A stretch of DNA of 22,872 nt, from positions 1 through 22,872 of the forward strand of contig PWOD01000178.1 of assembly GCA_003557545.1 (NCBI GenBank), in the 5' to 3' direction. The position numbers were made by a program, and so were the translations under genes. The notes beneath the pieces are model-generated. The model searched no databases, was not told the origin of the DNA, and was given only the letters and a program-made list of their open reading frames with translations. The stretch comes from a bacterium (lineage in GTDB: Bacteria; T1Sed10-126). This document shows positions 16,959 to 22,872 of this stretch, in pieces (positions within the stretch are counted from its first letter, which is position 1; each line of letters opens with the position of its first letter).

Positions 16959-17921
16959 ATGGATTTCACTAACTACAGAGCGGTCCAAAACCGAAAACTT
17001 CCCCCCCTGTTTAAATTTCTAATCAAACCGGTAGAGCTGCTGCTACTGCCTGTAGTTGTTCGTCTTCCCCTGCAGCCAAATCTCTGGACTCTATTATCGC
17101 TGGCCGCCAACCTGCTGGCCGTCATCTGGATATATCTTCACCTGCCCTGGGGCTGGATTCCACTGTGGCTCTATCTATCCCTGCTTTTCGATGGATTTGA
17201 CGGTGCGGTCGCTCGCTGGCGCAATCAGACAAGCCTGGTGGGGGCCTGCGCCGACACACTGACCGATATTTTTGGTTCCTCACTGCTGATCGCCGCCGCG
17301 GGAGCCTACTGGCTGAGCACAACTACCGATCCAGCCCGGGCAGGCCGGTTAATTGTCGGGGTCATTTTCCTTGAAATTCTCTACCAGACGACCCTCGTAT
17401 GTCGAGCTATATCGGGGAACCTGCTGAAACAACAGATATCTCTCCCCGCCTGGAATCAATGGTTAGAAGACCGTAATATACTGCCCTTCTACTTTATCGA
17501 CTCCCTGTTCCTGATTATCGCTGTTGGTCCCCTGCTATTTTCCTTTCAAACAGTTTTTTCTCTTTTACTGCTCTACCAGGCAATCTCTCTAATCTATCTG
17601 CTACTAATACTGTTTCGAGCAGCCCTCCAACACCCACGGGGAGCAACAATTATCCGGGGAATAATAACTAAACTGCTGCTCCGGGCCGGCTTTTTTATGA
17701 TTTTCATCCATGCTGTCCCACCGCTTTTTCTCGCACCCTTAAGAGCAACCCGATTCCCCTGGCTAATTACTGGCTGGCTGGAATACTGGATCTTCTACTG
17801 CAGCATAATCATCCTGCTAAAACAGGGCCGAATTATTCCCCGACAAGAACCGCAGCGCAGCAGCTTTCTGGCTGAATTAACCCAAAAAAATATGCAGTTT
17901 TTTCAACAATGGTACCCCTGA
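16959..17921 (+). CDS. CDP-alcohol phosphatidyltransferase family membrane protein
   Basis: A 320-residue integral membrane protein with several hydrophobic segments (about 25-65, 65-77, 105-120, 165-220, 245-300). The family signature D-x2-D-G-x2-A-R-x8-G-x3-D-x3-D is complete, with Asp78, Asp81, Gly95, Asp99 and Asp103. Such enzymes move the phospho-alcohol group from a CDP- or CMP-linked donor to an alcohol acceptor at the membrane. Beside a pepM/ppd/cytidylyltransferase run, the natural reading is transfer of a CMP-activated phosphonate to a lipid or glycan acceptor, giving a C-P head group (inference). An in-frame TAA just upstream fixes the ATG at 16959, but there is no good ribosome site. 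It is divergent from pepM and overlaps the next gene by 13 bases. Confidence 0.9.
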   Translation: MDFTNYRAVQNRKLPPLFKFLIKPVELLLLPVVVRLPLQPNLWTLLSLAANLLAVIWIYLHLPWGWIPLWLYLSLLFDGFDGAVARWRNQTSLVGACADTLTDIFGSSLLIAAAGAYWLSTTTDPARAGRLIVGVIFLEILYQTTLVCRAISGNLLKQQISLPAWNQWLEDRNILPFYFIDSLFLIIAVGPLLFSFQTVFSLLLLYQAISLIYLLLILFRAALQHPRGATIIRGIITKLLLRAGFFMIFIHAVPPLFLAPLRATRFPWLITGWLEYWIFYCSIIILLKQGRIIPRQEPQRSSFLAELTQKNMQFFQQWYP

Positions 17922-18859
17922 ACAACAGCGTCGAAAAACAGGATATACTGCTCAGCCTTGGCTGGTTCCGCTCCGGCACAACCTATCTTTTCAACTGTCT
18001 GAAAAACTCGCTTCCCGACTGGGAACATTTCTATGAACCGTTCAATCCGGGAATTGGTCGATTTGTCGAACAATACCAGCAGCTCCAGCAAAACCACCCC
18101 GGCAAAACAGTTCGTTTAAAGATCAAACCGGGCCAGGAGGATTTTCTTTTCCATCCCTATTTTATCCGCCAGAGATTTGTCAACCGGCGCTTCTCTGAAA
18201 AATTTGGTTTAAAAAACTTCCTGCTATCCAGCCAGTCCCGACAGCCCGATATGGAACGCTATCTGCGGGGCTTAACACGCAGTCCACATCCAATCCATTT
18301 GCAGCTTAACCGGGGGCTGGGACGGCTTCCCTGGTTATCCCGTATATTTCCCCGGGCACGGCTGATAGTCATTCTCCGCAACCCCTGCGCCGTCTGGGCA
18401 TCGATGCAGGGCTATCCGGAAGATCTCCTGGACCCCCGGCTCGATCCGGGAAAATTTCAGCTTAACAGATTACTTTCCGAACTGGTTGAATACCAACACG
18501 GACAGGGAGAGACCGAGCTTAATTTAAAAAAAATCTCATTTCTTTCGCCATTTCAACGATTTTTATTGGCCTGGGGACATCTCCATAAAATCGCCGATCA
18601 GTGCAGACCAAAATTTAAAAAAATCTGCTGGATTAAATATGAAGAGCTGGTTACTGACCAGGCTGAAACAGTTCGGCGGCTCGGCAAAAAACTCGCTTTA
18701 AAACTCCACTATGACCAAGCTATTACTGCTCAACAAAAACCTCTGGAGCGCTGGAAAGGACTGACCAACTCCGAGCTGCTCCAGACCCTTCTAAACTCCC
18801 TTCCTGACGATCATGTCAGCCTGCCTTATCTCCAAAAATTCAACTACTTAACCGACTGA
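17909..18859 (+). CDS. PAPS-dependent sulfotransferase family protein
   Basis: A 316-residue cytoplasmic protein with the 5'-phosphosulfate loop LGWFRSGTTYLF (17-28) and the 3'-phosphate-binding strand ARLIVILRNPCAVWASM (150-166). These mark the P-loop sulfotransferase superfamily, which uses PAPS to sulfate hydroxyls of lipids, sugars or small molecules. The ATG lies inside the end of the CDP-alcohol transferase gene with no Shine-Dalgarno sequence, so translation is probably coupled. The pairing suggests both act on the same lipid or glycan product. The 3' end overlaps the end of the opposing phosphatase-superfamily gene by 12 bases. It differs clearly from the interrupted sulfotransferase at 10152. 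The acceptor is unknown. Confidence 0.85.
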   Translation: MVPLNNSVEKQDILLSLGWFRSGTTYLFNCLKNSLPDWEHFYEPFNPGIGRFVEQYQQLQQNHPGKTVRLKIKPGQEDFLFHPYFIRQRFVNRRFSEKFGLKNFLLSSQSRQPDMERYLRGLTRSPHPIHLQLNRGLGRLPWLSRIFPRARLIVILRNPCAVWASMQGYPEDLLDPRLDPGKFQLNRLLSELVEYQHGQGETELNLKKISFLSPFQRFLLAWGHLHKIADQCRPKFKKICWIKYEELVTDQAETVRRLGKKLALKLHYDQAITAQQKPLERWKGLTNSELLQTLLNSLPDDHVSLPYLQKFNYLTD

Positions 18860-20440
18860 ACTACCGGCCTCCACCGGCTGAGCAAAGGGAAACTCCTGAC
18901 AATCGAAGCTATTGGGAAAACGCTGATTAAGCCGGCGATCCAGTTTTTGGGCCAGCACAGCAGTTGTGGGTGAAATAGAACTTAACAGATTTTCCGACTC
19001 CGAATAATCCTGCCGCCAGTTGTACAGCTCACGCTCTGGTGGATCGGTTTCTAACATCTGCCGAACAAAAGCTACTCGCCGCGCCAGAGAATCGTTTTTC
19101 AAAAATTTGTTAACCACCGGCTGCAGCTGCTCTAACCTGTAAGTTTCACCACGTATTTTATAAAAAACTCGCCAGATAAACTGGTCAACTGGCGCCGCTA
19201 GATCATTTTCATCCAGAGCCGGCAGTTGCCGGTAATATTTATAACCCCGTGAACTAATTATCGCATTCCAGTTAACCAGACAAAACCGGGGGAACTCATC
19301 CCGTAGATCACTTATGGTGGAGCTTTCCGTATAAACATAATACTCCGCCGGTGGCGGATGACGCAGATCATTTCCAGAAAAAGCTGGTGGATCAGACAGA
19401 TCAAACAGACCACTCAGGGTGGGGGCAATATCTACGCTGGAAGAGATTTTCCATCTATCCAGATCAGACTGTTCTAGAGAACTGTTTAACCAGATCGACG
19501 GGACATGGACTAGATCCTCAACCGGCTTACCGGCGTGGTAGAAGGTAGGAATTCGACTTCCCTCCCGGCGGCGAAGGGTCTGGCCGTGGTCAGATGTAAT
19601 CACCGTGACAGTATTTTTACCTATTTCGTCGGTCAGCAAAAAACGACGCAGCTCCGCCAGTTGATAGCTATCATAATGGTTTATCCCCTCAATATACATG
19701 GTGACTAATAGTTTAAACAGCCTGACCGGTTCGATACGTTCCAGCCAGTCAGGTGTTTTGACCTGGAGCTCCCGATGAAATTTCCAGACCGGGTAGTAGC
19801 GGTTGGACTCCCAGCTGATTCCCGGCATCTGACAGACCCCCTGGGCATCATCACGTCCCCAGGAATAATCAAGCTCACACAACCGGGCCAGACGATTGGC
19901 CCAGGCGATAGCCCGATCATGATAATCTGCTGTTGGAGGAAAATTTGACATCATGTAGGTTCCGTGGGTATCGTCGGTATGCATCAGGACAAAAACCGGT
20001 TTCCCCTGATGATTAAGCCGTTTAATCCGCTCAATCAAATTTTTCAACGGTCCCTGACCACACTCATCAAATCGACTATCCGCCTGCAACACAGGCTTAA
20101 GCTTAGGAAAATCTGTCCAAAAGACAGTACGATATCCGGCCCGCTTAAACAGTTTTTCAAGACCAACTGTCGAGGGATCCATCGGTCGGCCATTAGCCGA
20201 GGCAAAAGCTCCATGTTCCCGGGGATAGAGACCGGTTAAAATAGTCGCCAGAGAGGCCGCAGTTCCCGGCCATGGTGAAATCATTCGGCGGGTCATTACA
20301 CCAGCTTTTTTGAGACGATCAAGCTGAGATGTCTGAATTTTCTGCTGCAAACCCAGCTCAGATAATAGTCCCCGGTCAAACTGCCGGTCAACAGCGTCAT
20401 AACGCAATGAATCCAGTACACAGATCAAACAGTTTTTCAT
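18848..20440 (-). CDS. Alkaline phosphatase / sulfatase superfamily protein with Thr at the nucleophile site
   Basis: A 530-residue member of the alkaline phosphatase superfamily. The first metal aspartate is in CVLDSLRYD (Asp10), a second metal site is VITSDHGQTL, and MHTDDTHGTY supplies further ligands. Aligned on the conserved TGLYPxxHG (69-77), the position of the sulfatase Cys/Ser is Thr60 in PGTAASLATILTG, and the usual Arg four residues on is Leu. Formylglycine cannot form from Thr, so a true sulfatase is unlikely. Thr is the nucleophile in phosphodiesterases and in phospho-head-group transferases such as LtaS and EptA. No membrane helix is seen. The start ATG at 20438-20440 has an AGGAG site; a longer frame adds 21 residues. 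It could hydrolyse or transfer phosphonate or phosphate diesters (inference). Confidence 0.8.
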   Translation of the reverse strand: MKNCLICVLDSLRYDAVDRQFDRGLLSELGLQQKIQTSQLDRLKKAGVMTRRMISPWPGTAASLATILTGLYPREHGAFASANGRPMDPSTVGLEKLFKRAGYRTVFWTDFPKLKPVLQADSRFDECGQGPLKNLIERIKRLNHQGKPVFVLMHTDDTHGTYMMSNFPPTADYHDRAIAWANRLARLCELDYSWGRDDAQGVCQMPGISWESNRYYPVWKFHRELQVKTPDWLERIEPVRLFKLLVTMYIEGINHYDSYQLAELRRFLLTDEIGKNTVTVITSDHGQTLRRREGSRIPTFYHAGKPVEDLVHVPSIWLNSSLEQSDLDRWKISSSVDIAPTLSGLFDLSDPPAFSGNDLRHPPPAEYYVYTESSTISDLRDEFPRFCLVNWNAIISSRGYKYYRQLPALDENDLAAPVDQFIWRVFYKIRGETYRLEQLQPVVNKFLKNDSLARRVAFVRQMLETDPPERELYNWRQDYSESENLLSSISPTTAVLAQKLDRRLNQRFPNSFDCQEFPFAQPVEAGSSVG

Positions 20441-20569
20441 TCTTTCACTCCTGATGGTGATAGTCATATCATCGACCGGATCACCCCCGAAGTAAAGCCG
20501 CAAGAGATCGACAGCTGGATTAAAATATTTGGTTTAGAAGAAAAGATTATCCATCCGGACGGTGGGTAA
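20411..20569 (+). other. Open, protein-like stretch without a start codon; possible gene remnant
   Basis: The plus strand is open from 20411 to a TAA at 20567-20569 and has no start codon. From about 20450 it reads like the end of a real protein (PDGDSHIIDRITPEVK, then IDSWIKIFGLEEK). It runs through the gap between the two leftward genes and slightly into the phosphatase-superfamily gene. It may be a remnant of a displaced gene, or chance. No family is recognised. Confidence 0.2.
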
Positions 20570-20571
20570 AA

Positions 20572-22269
20572 TCAGATTACCGAATCATACCAGCCATTAC
20601 ATTTTTCACAGCTGTTAAACGAACTGTTTGATTCCAACTGCTTTTTTAAAAACTCCTGGTGACTGTCGGACAACCAGCAATCAGCCAGGGAATCAGCGCC
20701 GGTCAACCGACCCAGACAGATCTGTTCAGAACCGGTGGGTGCGACGACACAGGGATAGACATCCCCGCCCGGCCCCAGGTAGAGAGCCTCCCTCAAACGC
20801 CGGCAGGGAAACCGTTTGTAAGGGCTGTAATTCGAACTATCTTTACCCAGAGTATTCGCCATTTTTTCACGGATGACCGGACTCCAGGTCAACTTTCCGG
20901 TTCCCTTATAAAAAATTTCACACACCTTCTGGTAATCAATACCAGCCGGACTGTCAAACCGCTTTTCAAGATCAGCCCAGCTAACCCAACCCTCAGTAAG
21001 ATCCCGGTAAGCCTCAAGGTCCTGCTCCTCTGGCAACTGAAAAACTGCGGACAGTAACGGGTCGACTGGATAATCAGGAACTGCCCGTTGACGCCATCTA
21101 CGGGCAAGAGCACGATGGAATAGTTTATAGGCAACCTGGCGCTCCTCAAAACTAACGGAACTTTCAGGAAACCCCTTCAGATAGAGAAAAATTTCATCCA
21201 CCAGGCTGCTAAGCTTGCGGGCCCGACTGGCCGTTAGGTTCACCCCGCCAGTATGCAAACCAATCTTAAGCGGCAGATCCTCGAGCAGCTCCAGAACCCT
21301 TTCCAGCTCTCGACAGGCCAGAGGGTCGAAAAAACAACCGAGCTGGAGATAACGCTGAAACAGGGGATCCGGACGGGCTTCAGACAATCTCTGCAAATTT
21401 TCAACCAGGAGTTCAACCTGCAGTTTGTCCTCTCCACCCTGATAAAACTCCGCACCGGCCAGTGGCACCGACGACGGCAGGTCAAGCTGCAGGGCCAGCG
21501 GTGCGGATGGATGTTCCGCTAACCGGCGGCTGTTGAGATTAACCAGCCGGGAAAAATCAGGCTGCTTGTCGGCACCCATTTGGTTCCAGTGATCGGCGGT
21601 TTTGCGGGTGGTTAGATAAGGTCTGAAAACCCCCGGGCGATGATGTGAAAATAGATCGTCACCCCACTCCAATCGATCTGTCTTAAGCTCTAACTGACGC
21701 TCCATCGGAGCTACTAACCGTGACGGATAAAGCCAGGGGGGGATCTCGGGATTGATCAGAGAATCCGGTGAAAAATCGGTCTTTTGTCTAACCGGATCCT
21801 GATAATTACTACCGAATTTTTCCAGCCCCTGCCCCAGAGCTCTGGCCCGGCTTACCAGGGGCAGACAGTGGGCAAAGTTGACTGAAAACTTTACCAGATC
21901 AAGCTGCTCGTCAACTAACTTTTCAACCGCCAGCTGGAGCAGCTCACATTCCGCCAGAATAAGATATGGGGAATGAAACAAAACCGGTAACTCCGGAGGA
22001 AGTTGCTGTAAAATATTAACCATCCCCCGGTCCTGATAAATCTCCTCCGTAACCCGCTCAACCTGAATGTCATACTGCTGTGCAAAACTGGCCAGCCGGT
22101 CATCAGCTGGTGAGCCGGTTGTAACCAGATAGACTGGCTCACTGTTAAACTTCCCTAACAGCTCAAGCTGGTTTTCAAGATACTGTCCCTCAAGCAGAAG
22201 CTCCGGGTTGAAACCCCAGGTAGAATCAACTGATGAACACTGCATTAAAACTGCTATATCCAATTTCAT
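20572..22269 (-). CDS. Nucleotidyltransferase-like / degenerate radical SAM / SPASM fusion protein
   Basis: A single intact frame of 565 residues in three parts. Residues about 1-150 resemble an SpsF-like nucleotidyltransferase (YLVTTGSPADDRLASFA, then a Pro-rich acceptor region), but the usual ARMxSTRLPGK signature is gone. Residues about 255-380 align with a radical SAM barrel start (LALQLDL), where the CxxxCxxC cysteines are Val268, Gly272 and Phe275; the GGE motif is GCF (311-313). Residues about 485-560 keep a SPASM domain with Cys489, Cys507, Cys518 and CEKC (554-557), which normally bind an auxiliary 4Fe-4S cluster. SAM cleavage therefore looks lost while the auxiliary cluster is kept. 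It starts at ATG 22267-22269 after AGGGTGA. The role is unknown; a scaffold or binding function in phosphonate or glycan assembly is a guess. Confidence 0.75.
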   Translation of the reverse strand: MKLDIAVLMQCSSVDSTWGFNPELLLEGQYLENQLELLGKFNSEPVYLVTTGSPADDRLASFAQQYDIQVERVTEEIYQDRGMVNILQQLPPELPVLFHSPYLILAECELLQLAVEKLVDEQLDLVKFSVNFAHCLPLVSRARALGQGLEKFGSNYQDPVRQKTDFSPDSLINPEIPPWLYPSRLVAPMERQLELKTDRLEWGDDLFSHHRPGVFRPYLTTRKTADHWNQMGADKQPDFSRLVNLNSRRLAEHPSAPLALQLDLPSSVPLAGAEFYQGGEDKLQVELLVENLQRLSEARPDPLFQRYLQLGCFFDPLACRELERVLELLEDLPLKIGLHTGGVNLTASRARKLSSLVDEIFLYLKGFPESSVSFEERQVAYKLFHRALARRWRQRAVPDYPVDPLLSAVFQLPEEQDLEAYRDLTEGWVSWADLEKRFDSPAGIDYQKVCEIFYKGTGKLTWSPVIREKMANTLGKDSSNYSPYKRFPCRRLREALYLGPGGDVYPCVVAPTGSEQICLGRLTGADSLADCWLSDSHQEFLKKQLESNSSFNSCEKCNGWYDSVI

Positions 22270-22396
22270 TCTGATAAATCACCCTGACGATTAAAAGACA
22301 AACTATCTGACGCGTTGATTGCACAATAGCAAACCACTTTCAAAGGACTGACCGGCCCCGGACGACGCTGACAGGCACGCCATCGTGTCGATAATT

Positions 22397-22426
22397 ATCA
22401 TACATCATCCGGCGGATTTTTAGCAA
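22397..22426 (-). promoter_or_regulatory. Candidate promoter for the fusion gene run
   Basis: On the reverse strand TTGCTA (22421-22426) and TATGAT (22397-22402) are spaced by 18 bases, about 130 bases upstream of the fusion gene start. The rest of 22270-22495 shows no gene. Confidence 0.35.
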
Positions 22427-22495
22427 GTCCACTCCACTTTTTAATAAATTCTCCCGAGCAATCATCTTCGACTACCGGATAACTGGCCGGCCTGC

Positions 22496-22501
22496 TAAAA
22501 T
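22496..22501 (+). promoter_or_regulatory. Candidate extended -10 for the small membrane protein gene
   Basis: TAAAAT is preceded directly by TGC, the same extended -10 word as in the promoter at 7962-7990. No good -35 was seen. The start codon lies 37 bases downstream. Confidence 0.35.
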
Positions 22502-22537
22502 CTAATTCTATTCCAATCTATAGAGGAGCTGATCTTC

Positions 22538-22702
22538 ATGCTGAAAGCTACTGCAGAAAAACTGGTCAACCTGGGCTGGCTGGGATTTTTAGGTTTTCTT
22601 GGGTTTTTGTATCAACCCTTATTCTATCTATTTTTTCTATTCTTTTTCTTCTTTTTTGGCTTCCATTTGTTTCTTGGCGAAAAAAATTCCTCGGCCGATT
22701 AA
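22538..22702 (+). CDS. Small hydrophobic membrane protein, 54 residues
   Basis: ATG at 22538 follows AGAGGAG at nine bases. The product begins with a charged helix (MLKATAEKLVNLGWLG), then LGFLGFLYQP, then a very Phe-rich membrane segment (about 28-46) and a polar tail ending EKNSSAD. It has one or two membrane helices and no recognised catalytic motif. The GWLGFLGFLG run recalls small proteins of the DUF3796 kind, but similarity may be compositional. It is convergent with the glycine-oxidase-like gene, 17 bases away, and too short for most automated calls. Its function is not known. Confidence 0.6.
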   Translation: MLKATAEKLVNLGWLGFLGFLGFLYQPLFYLFFLFFFFFFGFHLFLGEKNSSAD

Positions 22703-22719
22703 CCCTGGTATCCAGACTC

Positions 22720-22872
22720 TTAGCTGTTTAAACGCCCCGGCAGAAAGGGACGGGCACCATCGGGAGTTTTCCCCTCAATCAGCATCTGACGGATAAACCG
22801 AACCGTGATCGGAGTCATAAGAATCCCATTACGATAATGGCCGGTGGCAAACAACATATCATAAACACCACC
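22720..22872 (-). CDS. thiO: FAD-dependent glycine oxidase-like protein (ThiO type), C-terminal part
   Basis: Only the last 50 residues are in the window. The stretch VYDMLFATGHYRNGILMTPIT and the ending RPFLPGRL match the C-terminal FAD/substrate-binding segment of the glycine/D-amino-acid oxidase family. ThiO makes the imino-acetate used for the thiazole of thiamine. ThiO is favoured by GHYRNGI followed by TP, but other family members cannot be excluded without the rest. The stop TAA is at 22720-22722. Confidence 0.7.
   Translation of the reverse strand, partial: GGVYDMLFATGHYRNGILMTPITVRFIRQMLIEGKTPDGARPFLPGRLNS

Noticed and set aside
9940-22872. Genomic island integrated at the tRNA-Arg gene
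   Set aside because: Islands usually enter at the 3' end of a tRNA gene, but here the 5' end faces the accessory genes. I saw no duplicate of the tRNA end on the right and no integrase.

Overview
The window looks like a chromosomal segment of a moderate-GC anaerobic bacterium related to the Bacillota. The clues are a HisZ-type histidine regulatory subunit, the order tig-clpP-clpX, strong AGGAGG-type ribosome binding sites, and tRNA genes without an encoded CCA end. A halophilic Halanaerobiia-like host is possible, since several proteins are acidic, but this is only a guess. No insertion sequence, integrase, rRNA gene or CRISPR array was seen.

Left part (1 to about 10014), housekeeping: a partial hisZ, a class V aminotransferase, clpX, clpP, trigger factor and tRNA-Leu(UAG) all read leftward. 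lepA also reads leftward from its own promoter. An aspartate-type aminotransferase reads rightward from a clear promoter at 7962-7990. A 400-base gap holding a long three-tier hairpin (9542-9635) separates it from a leftward tRNA-Arg(UCU), tRNA-Pro(UGG), tRNA-His(GUG) cluster.

Right part (about 10152 to 22269), accessory: a phosphonate biosynthesis locus. Reading leftward from a promoter at 16788-16815 are PEP mutase fused to a nucleotidyltransferase, phosphonopyruvate decarboxylase, a second nucleotidyltransferase of the same kind, and an iron-type alcohol dehydrogenase that fits phosphonoacetaldehyde reductase. An alpha/beta hydrolase and a sulfotransferase follow. The last two are each interrupted near the N-terminus by one in-frame stop codon. 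Reading rightward from the same intergenic region are a CDP-alcohol phosphatidyltransferase overlapping a second sulfotransferase. Two leftward genes face them. One is an alkaline-phosphatase/sulfatase superfamily protein with Thr at the nucleophile position. The other is a 565-residue fusion whose nucleotidyltransferase-like and radical-SAM-like parts have both lost signature residues but whose SPASM cysteines are kept. A small membrane protein and the end of a glycine-oxidase-like gene close the window.

Working model (inference): PEP is converted to phosphonopyruvate, phosphonoacetaldehyde and then 2-hydroxyethylphosphonate. A nucleotidyltransferase activates this as a CMP-phosphonate, and the membrane CDP-alcohol transferase moves it to a lipid or glycan acceptor, giving a phosphonolipid or phosphonoglycan. 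The sulfotransferase and the Thr-type phosphatase-superfamily protein would decorate, remodel or transfer the head group. I know of no described system combining all these parts; the pseudo-radical-SAM fusion is its strangest member.
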